Part shown: in pieces, positions 50,846 through 63,292 of the stretch | Numbering within the stretch: position 1 is the first letter of the stretch | How the letters are laid out: every line of letters starts with the position of its first letter | Origin: Paenibacillus dendrobii | GTDB taxonomy: Bacteria > Bacillota > Bacilli > Paenibacillales > Paenibacillaceae | Direction of reading: 5' to 3' | Length of the DNA stretch: 64,000 nucleotides | Assembly (NCBI RefSeq): GCF_009807035.1 | Contig: NZ_WUBI01000001.1 | Span: forward strand, 2,356,001 to 2,420,000 | The notes under the pieces: model-generated | What the model was told of the DNA's origin: nothing | Database searches by the model: none | What the model saw: only the letters and a program-made list of their open reading frames with translations | Position numbers and translations under genes: made by a program

Positions 50846-53080
50846 TCATGAGCGATGAGAGTCTCCTTGTACGATATCCGGTTCAGTCCTCTTAAAAAAA
50901 GATAACCAAGCTGGTAGCCACCAGTTAGCCCTACCCATCAGCTTCATTAAAGCGGGGACGAGCAGGATCCTGACAATGGTCACATCAATCAGCACAGAGG
51001 CGGTCAGACCAAGTCCGAGCGCTTTCATCAGCTCGTTGTCCGTGAACATGAAGGCGCCCGCTACCACAGCCAGAATCAATGCCGCCCCGGTGATCATTCC
51101 ACCGGTTCTCTGCAATCCTATGGCAGTGCTTCGTTCATTATTCCTGTCGTTTCGGTAAGCCTCCGCAATACGTGACAGCATCATGACTTCATAATCCATC
51201 GAGATGCCGAATACGACGCAGAATACAAGAACCGGCAGGACCGCAAACACACTCCCGGTATAGCTGACTTGAATCCAAGACGCCCCGTACCCATGCTGAA
51301 AAACAAGGGTGATCAGACCGAAGCTGGCACCGAGGCTCAGTAAATTCATGACTACTGCCTTCAAAGGTAGCAGCACGGAGCGGAAGGCAGCGAACAAAAT
51401 CGTATAGGTCAGCAGCAGAACCGTGACCAGCACGTACGGAACTCCGCTTTGAATCCTGTCCATGATATCCAGCTTGTATGCGGGGGGACCGGTAACAAAG
51501 AAGCCGTTCACTCCTTCCGGCGGGTGCTCCCTTAATTCTTGCACCAGCTTGACGGTAGCCGGATCGGTTTCCCCGTTCTCCGGCACGACGGCAATGACCG
51601 CTGCGTTCCCTTTAGCCGCATGCCGCTTCTCCACTTCTTTTTGAAGCTCCGGACTTATCGTATTGGAATCATCCTTAAGAAAGCTGGCATAGCTCTCCAC
51701 CCGGTGCACGCCGGGCAAATTCCTGATCGTGGACGCGTATGATTTCATCAGCCGGATAGAAGCCTGATCCTGATAAGGCTGATCAAGTCCGACGGCAATC
51801 ATAATGGCGTTGGCTTCTTTAATGTCGTATGCCTTTTTCATCAGATCCGCCCCGTATCTGGAGGTATAGGACGGCGGAAGCACCTCGGCGGAAGGAATCC
51901 CGAGCTTCATGTTCAGCGTAGGCAGTGCGGTTGCCAGCAGCGCTGCCGTAACCATGACGGCAATCAACGCAGGTCGTGACATGATAAACTGCGATATCCG
52001 GATCCATGCTTGGCCGCCTCTTCCGTTAAACTCCTTCTGATGCCGCAGCCCAATGGGCCAGGCGAAAATACGGTGTCCCATGATTCCAAGAAGCGCGGGA
52101 AGAAGCGTGGCCGCGGCTACCACCGATGTAAGCACAACCAGCATCCCACCCAAAGCCAGCGAACGAAAAACTGGGAGCTGGATGAAACACAATGCCAGCA
52201 GGCCCGCTATAACGGCTCCGCCAGAATAGAGCACGGATCTGCCTGCTGTCCCGCATGTGACATTCAACGCATCCTCTACCGTTCCACTCTTCAGCTCTTC
52301 CCTGAAACGGCTCACCATGAAAAGCGCATAGTCTATACCCACGGCAAGACCAAGCATGGTGACCATGTTCGGCAGGAAGTTGCTTAACGCCACGCCCTGA
52401 ACCGCCACAAAATAAAGGCTGCCCATGGTAACGGCAACACTTCCAAGTCCGACCGCAATCGGCAATACCGCGGCGGGAAGCGTGCCGAACAGGAGCAGCA
52501 GAATGAAAAGCGCCGCCGGGATTCCGAAGGATTCGGCCCGGACGATATCATGCCTGACTGCGCTGCTCATATCGTGATAAACGGCCAAATTGCCCGTTAT
52601 ATAGGTATGGGTTCCGTTCACCTGCGGTACGGCTGCCTTAATGGCCTCGAAATGTCCGAGAGCCTCACTTGATGTCTCCTTCAGGAGTACCGTAAACGCC
52701 ATTATATCATCTTCACCGGTACGCCGAGTCACGATGCTTGAGTACATGTCCTGGACGAACGGCTCATTTCGTAGCGGGGCAAGCTCTTTCCAGATTCGAT
52801 TCTGCGCCACGGAAGTCGTCAGGTTCTCGCCTGAAGTGCTCTCAAGAACGATATCCATTGATGCCGCGGACATGCCCAGCTTTTCCTCCAGAAAGACGAT
52901 TCCCTCTTCGGATGAGCTTCCGTTTGGCACAAAGCCGCTGTCCTGAAGCAAGGAAGGCGTACGAACAGCAAAAAAACCAAGAAAACAAATCAAAAAGACC
53001 CATGCCGTGACGACAGCCCAGCGGTAGCGGAAAATAACGCTGCCCCACTGCTGGATCGGTGCTTTGACCTGTCGCTTCAT
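50846..53080 (-). CDS. MMPL-family RND-type transporter
   Basis: A 744-residue membrane protein with twelve hydrophobic segments in two repeats (1+5, then 1+5) and two extracytoplasmic loops (about 45-180 and 400-530). The conserved GLAVGIDYALFMVSRFREEL and its repeat FGISMDYEVMMLSRIAEAYR hold the Asp-Tyr pairs used for proton coupling in MmpL proteins. Likely exports a lipid or drug; substrate unknown (B. subtilis YdfJ is a relative). AAGGAGG precedes the ATG. The HD-GYP gene lies 12 bases upstream on the same strand, so they may be co-transcribed. Confidence 0.9.
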   Translation of the reverse strand: MKRQVKAPIQQWGSVIFRYRWAVVTAWVFLICFLGFFAVRTPSLLQDSGFVPNGSSSEEGIVFLEEKLGMSAASMDIVLESTSGENLTTSVAQNRIWKELAPLRNEPFVQDMYSSIVTRRTGEDDIMAFTVLLKETSSEALGHFEAIKAAVPQVNGTHTYITGNLAVYHDMSSAVRHDIVRAESFGIPAALFILLLLFGTLPAAVLPIAVGLGSVAVTMGSLYFVAVQGVALSNFLPNMVTMLGLAVGIDYALFMVSRFREELKSGTVEDALNVTCGTAGRSVLYSGGAVIAGLLALCFIQLPVFRSLALGGMLVVLTSVVAAATLLPALLGIMGHRIFAWPIGLRHQKEFNGRGGQAWIRISQFIMSRPALIAVMVTAALLATALPTLNMKLGIPSAEVLPPSYTSRYGADLMKKAYDIKEANAIMIAVGLDQPYQDQASIRLMKSYASTIRNLPGVHRVESYASFLKDDSNTISPELQKEVEKRHAAKGNAAVIAVVPENGETDPATVKLVQELREHPPEGVNGFFVTGPPAYKLDIMDRIQSGVPYVLVTVLLLTYTILFAAFRSVLLPLKAVVMNLLSLGASFGLITLVFQHGYGASWIQVSYTGSVFAVLPVLVFCVVFGISMDYEVMMLSRIAEAYRNDRNNERSTAIGLQRTGGMITGAALILAVVAGAFMFTDNELMKALGLGLTASVLIDVTIVRILLVPALMKLMGRANWWLPAWLSFFKRTEPDIVQGDSHRS

Positions 53081-53092
53081 GGATCTGCCTCC

Positions 53093-54202
53093 TTAGTGCT
53101 CAAAAGAAGTGGGCTGCGTATCCGTTCCATCCACATCCGTAATGATTACGGAAAGTTTGCTGGCAAGGTCCACTTCATAAGGCGTCTGCAGAGTTTGGCC
53201 CTCAGCGTCTCCCAGAATGCGTATGACTGGACGATGCGGCATGTTCGAATGAATTCTGGATACTACGCCTGTCTCGCCGGTGCTTAATTTAACGGACAGT
53301 CCCGGCGGATAGATCGCTACCCTGTCCCGAAAGAGCTCCAGCTTTTTTTGTTCATATAATGTTCCCGAGCCTGCGTACAGAACCTCAACGGCTTGATGCG
53401 GCAGCATGGCCGGTCTGTATACGCGGTGCGATGTCATCGCATCGTAGGAATCTGCAAGGGCTACCCACTGGGCGTACTCATGAATAGCATTGCCTTCGAT
53501 TCCGCGCGGGTACCCGCTGCCGTTCATCCGTTCATGATGCTGAAAGGCACAATGCGCAGCCAAAAGAGGAATATTGGGCTCTTCTTTCAATATTTTGTAT
53601 CCGATCTCCGTATGGGCCTGCATCATCCGAAACTCTTCATCCGTTAATTTCTGCGGTTTGGACAGGACACGCTGCGGAATTTGTGTCTTGCCGATATCAT
53701 GCAGCAGAGCCCCCAGACCAAGCATCATTAGCTGCTCCTGTGAATATCCATTGGCGATGCCGAGAACAAGCGAATAGACACATACATTGAGGGAATGCTT
53801 ATACAAATATTGGTCTGCGGTGTTCATGTCCATGAGCAGAATCATGGAGTCCTCCTGAGAGCTGACGTCACACAAGATAGACTCCATAACTTTTCCAAAA
53901 TCTTTCCCCAGATGAAAGTACCCTTTTGCCATTTTGGAGGTTTCGGACAGACGCTGAAAATTTTTGCGGATATTCTGCAGCGCGTTGCGCCGCGTCTCCT
54001 CTTGAAGCATTTCAGGAATATCGATTCCCTCTGTCAAACCGTCTTCTATGTAAATATAGCCGATGTCCAGCTCAACGAGCCGACGAATCAGCGGAGCTGT
54101 CAATACGACGCCATCGGCCAAAAGGATGATGCCTTCATCACTGTAGATCTTTTTACCGATCCGCATTCCTTCCTGCAGCTTTCGAACGGGTACTAAACGC
54201 AA
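53093..54202 (-). CDS. HD-GYP domain protein (cyclic-di-GMP phosphodiesterase-like)
   Basis: A 369-residue protein. The N-terminal about 60 residues (LVPVRKLQEGMRIGKKIYSDEGIILLADGVVL) form the small beta domain typical of this group. The HD-GYP domain (about 120-300) has HDIGK and HHERMNGSGYP, where Asn replaces the usual Asp of HHExxDGxGYP. A C-terminal strand-rich segment follows. Family members hydrolyse c-di-GMP; activity here is untested. TTG start with AGGAGAGG upstream. It precedes the MMPL gene. Confidence 0.85.
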   Translation of the reverse strand: MRLVPVRKLQEGMRIGKKIYSDEGIILLADGVVLTAPLIRRLVELDIGYIYIEDGLTEGIDIPEMLQEETRRNALQNIRKNFQRLSETSKMAKGYFHLGKDFGKVMESILCDVSSQEDSMILLMDMNTADQYLYKHSLNVCVYSLVLGIANGYSQEQLMMLGLGALLHDIGKTQIPQRVLSKPQKLTDEEFRMMQAHTEIGYKILKEEPNIPLLAAHCAFQHHERMNGSGYPRGIEGNAIHEYAQWVALADSYDAMTSHRVYRPAMLPHQAVEVLYAGSGTLYEQKKLELFRDRVAIYPPGLSVKLSTGETGVVSRIHSNMPHRPVIRILGDAEGQTLQTPYEVDLASKLSVIITDVDGTDTQPTSFEH

Positions 54203-54335
54203 AGCTATCCTCTCCTGCCCTGAATAACGGACTTAGGCGGCCAAGGCGCCGTTATTCGATTAATCTGTAAATGAATGTTCAGGTACCGATACCGTTTTTC
54301 CGGGCACACCTTCCTTGGCCAGGCAAAAGACGGGA

Positions 54336-55163
54336 TCAGCGCATGATGAACAACCAAAAAACGATGGCCAAAATAAACCGGTATACCGCAAAATGCGTGA
54401 GCCGGATTTTTTGAATCAGCTTCATAAATGCGAGAACGACGATATAAGCTACCACAAATGCCAATATGAATCCAATCGCAAACAGTCCAAGCGTATCCTT
54501 AGTCAGGTTTTGATAGGAATCCAGCATCTCATATCCCGAAGCCGCAACCATAATCGGAATCGCCATCAGGAATGAAAAATCAGCCGAAGCCTTGTAGCTT
54601 GCGCCTGCCAGCATCCCCCCGGAAATCGTGGAGCCCGAACGTGAAAATCCCGGCCATAGTACGGAAAGAATCTGATAAATACCAATCAGGAACACTTGCT
54701 TGTAAGACAAATCATCCATGGTTTCGGCTGTAATTCTGGCTTTAGACTTATTAAACCATTCCGCGAAGATCATAAACACGCCCCCGGCGATTAAGGCCCA
54801 AATGACGGTGCTTGCACTGAACAGGCTTTTAATAAAGTCCCTTGCAAAAAAAGCAACGATAAGAGCAGGTGCGATACCGATAATGACATGCAGCAAATTC
54901 AGGCGTTTTCGCGGGATAAGACTGCCCCGATCTGCATTCATTCTTTTGATGCCGAATAGATCGAGGATACGCCGCCAATAAACCAAAGCGATTGCGAGAA
55001 TCGCACCTAGCTGAATGACCACCTCAAATGTTTTCATGACCGGATCCTGATCGTTGTAGCCCAGCAGCTTCGATGTCAAAATCATATGTCCGGTTGAAGA
55101 GACGGGAATAAATTCCGTAATTCCTTCCACAATCCCTAAAATGATCGCCGTAATTGTATCCAT
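54336..55163 (-). CDS. uppP: Undecaprenyl-diphosphatase UppP (BacA)
   Basis: A 275-residue integral membrane phosphatase that recycles the C55 lipid carrier for cell-wall synthesis and confers bacitracin tolerance. Both catalytic motifs are present: EGITEFIPVSSTGHM (17-31, with the conserved Glu and Ser/His) and PGFSRSGSTISGG (about 170-182). About seven membrane segments follow the family topology. GGGAGGAAGC precedes the ATG. Confidence 0.95.
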   Translation of the reverse strand: MDTITAIILGIVEGITEFIPVSSTGHMILTSKLLGYNDQDPVMKTFEVVIQLGAILAIALVYWRRILDLFGIKRMNADRGSLIPRKRLNLLHVIIGIAPALIVAFFARDFIKSLFSASTVIWALIAGGVFMIFAEWFNKSKARITAETMDDLSYKQVFLIGIYQILSVLWPGFSRSGSTISGGMLAGASYKASADFSFLMAIPIMVAASGYEMLDSYQNLTKDTLGLFAIGFILAFVVAYIVVLAFMKLIQKIRLTHFAVYRFILAIVFWLFIMR

Positions 55164-55184
55164 TGCTTCCTCCCCCAGGAAATC

Positions 55185-56621
55185 TTAGTGGACCTTAGCC
55201 CATCTGCATTGCTCGCTTTCATCCAGACTTCCCGGACGCTGCAGCTCAAGGCGCAGCAGATCGCGAAGAAAGTCGGGCAGTAAAAACTCGGGACTTTGTC
55301 CCAACGCGATACGTTCATATCCGATTCCGAAAGTGAACATGTCAAGCGTTCCAACCTCATACACCTGTTCGTCCTGTAGCTGCTCTCCCATAAATGTAAT
55401 TTGGACAATCCTATCATAAGGGATAGCCCCTGCATCATACAAGACTTCCAAACCATCAATCGCTATATTCCCCAAAATTTCCCCACGGAAGCCGAAGCCC
55501 TTGATTTCACGGCTCCAAAATTCGGAAAGAAGGCTTTGTTCAAGGGTAAGGCGGATATCCCTCCCTTTGAGTTTAATCACGCAGGCGTTTATCGGCGATG
55601 GACACAGCGTATGGAGCAGACCGGCCGATATTTCCCCTTCAGGGAGCGGACCAAGCAGTTGCCCGGTGTTCACAAGGGCGATTTCCGTTTGGGTATATCT
55701 GCGAACAGCCTGTGCAAGCAAATTTCCAAACGGGGACTCCACCGTATAATCCAGGGACAGAATCCGATCCGTAACCGCCACCGTCTCTTTCAGGGCCTCT
55801 TCAGCATGAAGACGGTGGGTGACCAGCGCATTGCTGACGTTTTCGTCGAATCTCTCCGTATCGACCGGTATGCAGCCCCCCTCCGCAACTTGATATGTTC
55901 CGCCCGGCTGCTGCACCATGCGGACTCTGCCCACATAATCTCCGAACTTTCCTGCCCCGCAGACTGTCGTATTTTCGATCTGAAGCGGTTTTTCGAGAAG
56001 ATGATGGGTATGTCCGCCCAGAATCAAATCAAGCCCCTGCAGCCGCTCTGCAAGCCGCTGATCCGTTGCCAACCCTAAGTGGGAGAGCAGGACCACAATA
56101 TCCACTTGCGGACGGAGCAGGCTGATTTCCTGCTCAATCGCTGCCTCAGGCTCCAATGCATCCAGACCCAGCAGTTCATAGAAAGCCGCGAACGGTGCAG
56201 TCGCTCCCGTGATCCCTATCCTGATGTCCCCTTTTTCAATAATGGTATGCTTCTTCATCCAGGCCGGGGGAGCGCCTGTTGCCTTTTCAATAATATTGCA
56301 GCATACAACTTCGGCCAGAAGCCCTGAATAGGCACTCGCCAGGTCCTCAGGCGTCAACGTTAATCCCTCGTTATTTCCTATAGTAATAACGTCGTACCCG
56401 GTGAGATTCAGAATATCAACGTTAGCTCCGCCCATCGTGCCTTCCGTTTCCATAGCCGTCCGGTCCATATGGTCACCGATATCCACCAGCAGCAGAGGAC
56501 TTCCGCTTTCCGTTTCGCGCGCTTCTGCAATATATGCTGCAATGGAGCTTACCTTTTCAAAATGGCTGTGTATATCATTCGTGTGCAGTATGGTAATGGA
56601 TTTAGGCTGGTTCCCTTGCAT
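55185..56621 (-). CDS. yunD: 5'-nucleotidase/2',3'-cyclic phosphodiesterase-type metallophosphatase YunD
   Basis: A 478-residue protein. The metallophosphatase domain (about 1-260) has TILHTNDIHSHF, VDIGDHMDRT, TIGNNEG, LLSHLG and LGGHTHH, the full dimetal site. The C-terminal 5'-nucleotidase domain (about 290-460) has VNTGQLLG. No signal peptide is visible, so it is cytoplasmic, as in YunD, unlike exported UshA. ATG 56621 has GGGAGG nine bases upstream. It lies 21 bases before uppP on the same strand. Confidence 0.85.
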   Translation of the reverse strand: MQGNQPKSITILHTNDIHSHFEKVSSIAAYIAEARETESGSPLLLVDIGDHMDRTAMETEGTMGGANVDILNLTGYDVITIGNNEGLTLTPEDLASAYSGLLAEVVCCNIIEKATGAPPAWMKKHTIIEKGDIRIGITGATAPFAAFYELLGLDALEPEAAIEQEISLLRPQVDIVVLLSHLGLATDQRLAERLQGLDLILGGHTHHLLEKPLQIENTTVCGAGKFGDYVGRVRMVQQPGGTYQVAEGGCIPVDTERFDENVSNALVTHRLHAEEALKETVAVTDRILSLDYTVESPFGNLLAQAVRRYTQTEIALVNTGQLLGPLPEGEISAGLLHTLCPSPINACVIKLKGRDIRLTLEQSLLSEFWSREIKGFGFRGEILGNIAIDGLEVLYDAGAIPYDRIVQITFMGEQLQDEQVYEVGTLDMFTFGIGYERIALGQSPEFLLPDFLRDLLRLELQRPGSLDESEQCRWAKVH

Positions 56622-56753
56622 AGCAAAAGTCCTCCCTTTCTTTACGAGTGCAGTAAGGCCCTTATACAAGCTACCCTTTAGGGCATAAGCATAACATTTT
56701 CAAAACGGATATGGTATATTGGATACACTAACATCCATGTTTGAGGTGAAAAA

Positions 56754-57476
56754 ATGCTACTTCGCATTCAACTATTTGCAGGTCTTGCAGAACGATTGCA
56801 AACCTCAGTTCTTACCTATTCTGTACAAAAGTCCGAAATTACCGCCGATGAGCTAAAAATAGAACTGTCCCAGTCCTACCCGGAGGCTGCCTCGCAGATC
56901 TCCGTTTCTTTTGTCGCCGTAAATCAGGAATATGCTCCAGGGGACTACCTTATTACGGAAGGTGCAGAAATCGCCCTGATTCCTCCCGTTTCCGGAGGAG
57001 ACGGACAGGCTCCTGTCCATGTCGAGTCCAAAGATGGCCGCTACTGCATTACCGACCAGCCTTTATCTGTCGATGAAGTGACCTCCAAGGTATTGAACCC
57101 GAATCACGGGGCAACTCTCTCATTTGTGGGCACCACGCGCGAAATGACCGGTGAACAGCGTACCGTGCATCTGGAGTATGAGGCTTATATTCCCATGGCT
57201 CTATCCCAGCTTGAAGCGATCGGCAAAGATATGGATACCCGCTGGCCCGGAACCTTATGCGCCATCTCGCACCGAATCGGGAAGGTGGATATTATGGAAA
57301 CCAGCGTAATCATCGCCGTCTCCACAGGACATCGAGATGACTGCTATGAAGCCAGCCGATACGCCATTGAGAAACTCAAGCAATCTGTCCCGATTTGGAA
57401 AAAGGAAATCTGGGACGATGGTTCTGAGTGGAAAGGCCACCAAAAGGGTCCTTGGGACCCAACCGTAAGCCTGTAG
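56754..57476 (+). CDS. Fused molybdopterin synthase MoaD-MoaE
   Basis: A 240-residue fusion. Residues 1-85 are MoaD (beta-grasp sulfur carrier) ending in ALIPPVSGG, the double-glycine that carries thiocarboxylate. Residues about 95-230 are MoaE, with the GATLSFVGTTREMT start, YEAYIPMA, the active-site HRIGKVDIMETSVIIAVSTGHRDDCYEA and the Lys motif PIWKKEIWDDGSEW. Together they convert cyclic pyranopterin monophosphate to molybdopterin. MoaD's Gly-Gly must be C-terminal to be charged, so cleavage after it is expected, as reported for MoaX of Mycobacterium tuberculosis. TGAGGTG precedes the ATG. Confidence 0.9.
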   Translation: MLLRIQLFAGLAERLQTSVLTYSVQKSEITADELKIELSQSYPEAASQISVSFVAVNQEYAPGDYLITEGAEIALIPPVSGGDGQAPVHVESKDGRYCITDQPLSVDEVTSKVLNPNHGATLSFVGTTREMTGEQRTVHLEYEAYIPMALSQLEAIGKDMDTRWPGTLCAISHRIGKVDIMETSVIIAVSTGHRDDCYEASRYAIEKLKQSVPIWKKEIWDDGSEWKGHQKGPWDPTVSL

Positions 57477-57569
57477 CTCTGGGAACATTGGCATTGTCAA
57501 TCCATTTTTTTCTTGATATGATAGTTGATAACAGATGTCGAATTTTGAAGAAATGGAGTGACGTATTGC

Positions 57570-58619
57570 TTGAAAGTGCATGTCACAGACTTAAAACCAG
57601 GCGACCGGCTGCTTGCGGATACATTTAGTGAAATCGGTCTTCACGTTTTGCAAAAAGGGACTGAACTGGACGAGGAAGAGATTAGAAAGCTGATGCAGCA
57701 TGGCGTTGATTATGCGGATATTGAGCCTGCTGTCCTTCAGCCGGAAATCACGATGTTACACACACAGCAGCATGAGCTACTACAGAAAACGAAACCCTTT
57801 TTAGAGAATGCTGTAGACGGATTCGAGTCCTTGTACATGGAAGCGTTAGCAACCGGCCGCTTTAATGAAACCGTGGTAGATGATATCATGGAGCCCCTGG
57901 TTGATCAATTAAAGGAACATAAAGACATCGTGTCTCTTATGCTTTGCATTGATCAGAATGACGACTATACATACAACCACTCGATGCAGGTGGGAATTCT
58001 ATCCTATTATATCGCATCCTGGCTCGGTTTCTCCAAAGAGGAAGCCTACGAAGCAGGCAGAGCCGGTTATCTTCACGACATCGGAAAGTGCCGAATTCCA
58101 GGAAGCCTGCTGAACAAACCGGGCAAGCTTACATCAGAAGAGTTTGAAGAAATGAAGATGCATACGATTTATGGACACGACATCATCCGCAGCTCCTCAA
58201 CCGACACCATTCCGGCTTTGGTTGCCCTGCAGCATCATGAACGTGATGACAGCAGCGGTTATCCCCATGCCATCGACAAAAAAGAAATACATCCATTCTC
58301 TCGCATTACAGCCGTGGCCGATGTCTTCAGTGCCATGAGCATGAATCGCGTTTACCAGTCCAAACAGGAACTGCTTACTGTCATGCGCGAGCTGCACAGC
58401 ATGAGCTTTGGTAAACTCAGCGCCAACGCCACCCAAGCATTTATTCGCCATATGCTTCCTAACTTCATCGGTAAACATGTAGTTCTTTCAACCGGAGAAA
58501 CCGGCACCATTGTAATGACCAATCCGGCTGATTTCTTCCGTCCGCTCGTCAACACCGGGGACCGGTTTGTGGACCTCTCCTCTGAGCGCGACATCGGTAT
58601 CGATCAGATCTTTTTATAA
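57570..58619 (+). CDS. HD-GYP domain protein (cyclic-di-GMP phosphodiesterase-like), second copy
   Basis: A 349-residue protein from TTG 57570 (ATGGAG upstream); a GTG at 57558 overlaps the ribosome site. It is organised as the HD-GYP protein at 53093: a small beta N-terminus (LKVHVTDLKPGDRLLADTF), HD-GYP core (about 120-300) with HDIGK and HHERDDSSGYP, where Ser replaces the first Gly. Conserved ITAVADVFSAMSMNRVY follows. It is a divergent paralogue of the gene 3 kb away. Confidence 0.83.
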   Translation: MKVHVTDLKPGDRLLADTFSEIGLHVLQKGTELDEEEIRKLMQHGVDYADIEPAVLQPEITMLHTQQHELLQKTKPFLENAVDGFESLYMEALATGRFNETVVDDIMEPLVDQLKEHKDIVSLMLCIDQNDDYTYNHSMQVGILSYYIASWLGFSKEEAYEAGRAGYLHDIGKCRIPGSLLNKPGKLTSEEFEEMKMHTIYGHDIIRSSSTDTIPALVALQHHERDDSSGYPHAIDKKEIHPFSRITAVADVFSAMSMNRVYQSKQELLTVMRELHSMSFGKLSANATQAFIRHMLPNFIGKHVVLSTGETGTIVMTNPADFFRPLVNTGDRFVDLSSERDIGIDQIFL

Positions 58620-58633
58620 TACCGCTTCACAGT

Positions 58634-58670
58634 AAAGCGTGTCTTGGCATTACGCCAAGACACGCTTTTT
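58634..58670 (+). terminator. Terminator of the second HD-GYP gene
   Basis: AAAGCGTGTCTTGGC and GCCAAGACACGCTTT form a perfect 15-bp stem with a five-base loop, followed by TTG. Confidence 0.9.
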
Positions 58671-58714
58671 GTGCTCTTCATATTTTTCTTCTCCTGAATA
58701 GGCCCTCCCCTACT

Positions 58715-58799
58715 GGGAGCCGATTAAAATGCAACTCGAAAGGGAGCGGATATTGGAAATATCCGTTCTGTCATGATAGAACGGATTAAAATGTCGTTT
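58715..58799. repeat. Cluster of small palindromes with a repeated GATTAAAATG
   Basis: GATTAAAATG occurs at about 58722 and 58784. Between the copies lie the palindromes CGGATATT / AATATCCG and CCGTTCT / AGAACGG. No gene is visible. It could be a degenerate mobile remnant or part of an untranslated structured RNA. Confidence 0.4.
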
Positions 58800-58813
58800 T
58801 TTCTTGCGATTAC

Positions 58814-58875
58814 AAAAAAACGTGTCCGGGTGACCTTAACACCGAAGTGTAAAAGTCACGTCAGACACGTTTTGA
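58814..58875 (-). terminator. Terminator of the suf operon
   Basis: On the minus strand AAAACGTGTC ... CGTGAC pairs with GTCAC ... GGACACGTTTT, with a T-run after it. It begins 33 bases past the sufB stop. Confidence 0.75.
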
Positions 58876-58907
58876 TTAAAGGATATCGGAGACCTTATGC
58901 GTAAAGG

Positions 58908-60305
58908 TTAACCGATACTTCCTTCCATTTCGAACTTGATCAGGCGGTTCATTTCTACCGCATATTCCATCGGCAGTTCCTTCGTGAACGGCTCGATGAA
59001 GCCCATAACGATCATTTGCGTCGCTTCCGCTTCGGTCAGACCGCGGCTCATGAGGTAGAACAGTTGATCTTCGGATACTTTGGATACCGTTGCTTCATGC
59101 TCCAGAACGATGTTGTCGGTTTTGATCTCGTTGTACGGAATCGTATCCGAAGTGGACTCGTTATCCAGAATCAGCGTATCGCATTTAATGTTGGATTTTG
59201 CTCCGTCCGCGTTGCGTCCGAAGGAAGCCAGACCGCGGTAAGTGACTTTACCGCCATGCTTACTGATGGATTTCGACACGATCGTGGATGTCGTATCCGG
59301 TGCCAGGTGAATCATTTTAGCGCCGGCATCCTGATGCTGGCCTTTACCTGCAACCGCGATCGACAATACCATGCCTTTCGCGCCGCGTCCTTTCAAAAGA
59401 ACCGCAGGATACTTCATGGTCAGCTTGGAGCCGATGTTGCCGTCAACCCATTCCATGGTTGCATTTTCTTCGGCAACGGCACGTTTGGTCACAAGGTTAT
59501 AGATGTTTGGTGCCCAGTTTTGAATCGTTGTATAACGGACGCGGGCATCCTTTTTACAAATGATCTCAACAACTGCGCTGTGCAGCGAGTTCGTGCTGTA
59601 AATCGGAGCGGTACAACCCTCAACATAGTGAACGAAGCTGCCTTCGTCAGCAATAATGAGTGTACGTTCGAATTGTCCCATGTTCTCGGAGTTAATCCGG
59701 AAATAGGCTTGCAGCGGAATTTCGCATTTTACGCCTTTTGGAACGTAGATGAAGCTGCCTCCGGACCAAACTGCGCTGTTCAGAGCCGCGAATTTGTTAT
59801 CGGATGGCGGAACCACCGTTGCAAAATATTCTCTCAAAATTTCAGGATGCTCTCTGAGCGCCGTGTCGGTATCCGTAAAGATAACGCCTTGGTCCTCAAG
59901 ATCCTTTTGCATATTATGATATACAACTTCGGACTCGTACTGAGCCGATACGCCGGCCAAGAACTTCTGCTCCGCTTCCGGAATACCCAGCTTGTCGAAG
60001 GTTTCCTTGATTTCGGAAGGAACCTCTTCCCAAGTCTTGCCTTGCTTTTCGGAAGGTCTTACATAGTACTGGATATCGTTAAAGTCCAGTTCATCGAGGT
60101 CGCCGCCCCATTTAGGCATCGGCATTTTCTCGAACTGCTCCAGGGACTTCAAACGGAATTCCAGCATCCATTCCGGTTCGTTTTTAATTTTGGAAATTTC
60201 GGTGACAATTTCACGGGTCAAACCTTTGCCCGTTTGGAAAACCGCTTTGTGTTCGTCGCGGAACCCATATTTGTACTCTTCAATATCAGGGGCCTTTTTA
60301 GCCAT
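58908..60305 (-). CDS. sufB: Fe-S cluster scaffold subunit SufB
   Basis: A 465-residue protein of the SufBCD scaffold that assembles Fe-S clusters. The parallel beta-helix core carries [63 protein letters not shown] (the conserved Cys) and [20 protein letters not shown] at the C-terminus. ATG 60305 has GGGAGG upstream. It is the last gene of sufCDSUB. Confidence 0.96.
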   Translation of the reverse strand: MAKKAPDIEEYKYGFRDEHKAVFQTGKGLTREIVTEISKIKNEPEWMLEFRLKSLEQFEKMPMPKWGGDLDELDFNDIQYYVRPSEKQGKTWEEVPSEIKETFDKLGIPEAEQKFLAGVSAQYESEVVYHNMQKDLEDQGVIFTDTDTALREHPEILREYFATVVPPSDNKFAALNSAVWSGGSFIYVPKGVKCEIPLQAYFRINSENMGQFERTLIIADEGSFVHYVEGCTAPIYSTNSLHSAVVEIICKKDARVRYTTIQNWAPNIYNLVTKRAVAEENATMEWVDGNIGSKLTMKYPAVLLKGRGAKGMVLSIAVAGKGQHQDAGAKMIHLAPDTTSTIVSKSISKHGGKVTYRGLASFGRNADGAKSNIKCDTLILDNESTSDTIPYNEIKTDNIVLEHEATVSKVSEDQLFYLMSRGLTEAEATQMIVMGFIEPFTKELPMEYAVEMNRLIKFEMEGSIG

Positions 60306-60322
60306 GGGTTTGAACCTCCCTA

Positions 60323-60756
60323 TCATTTATGGTTATGCTGATCCTCGTCAATCCCTTTCCGCAGTGCATTCCACGCAAGAGTGGCACACTTGATGCGGGC
60401 AGGGAACTTGTTAACTCCGGACAAAGCTTCAATATCCTCGTAATCGTCAAAATGAACGTCTTCCCCCTGCATCAACGAGGAGAAACGGGAAGCCAGGTCC
60501 TGTGCTTCCTCGACCGTTTTGCCTTTGACAGCTTCGGTCATCATAGATGCGGAAGACATGCTGATGGAGCAGCCTTCACCTGTATATTTAGCATCTTGCA
60601 CGATTCCGTTATCCACCTTGAGCTGTAGCGAAATCTTGTCGCCGCAGGTCGGATTATTCAGATCCACCGTAACGGTTCCGTCTTCGAATTTACCCCGGTT
60701 GCGCTGATTCTTGTAATGATCCATAATCACGCGCCGGTACAAGTCATCAAGTTGCA

Positions 60757-60757
<1 letters not shown>
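60323..60757 (-). CDS. sufU: Zinc-dependent sulfurtransferase/scaffold SufU
   Basis: A 144-residue IscU-like protein that accepts sulfur from SufS in Gram-positives. Zinc-binding Asp/Cys residues are visible in [20 protein letters not shown] and [12 protein letters not shown]; the insert after the second motif is characteristic of SufU rather than IscU. It overlaps the sufS stop (TAATG). Confidence 0.95.
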
Positions 60758-63269
<2,512 letters not shown>

Positions 63270-63292
63270 TTCGATTTCCTCCTTCCGTTTTT

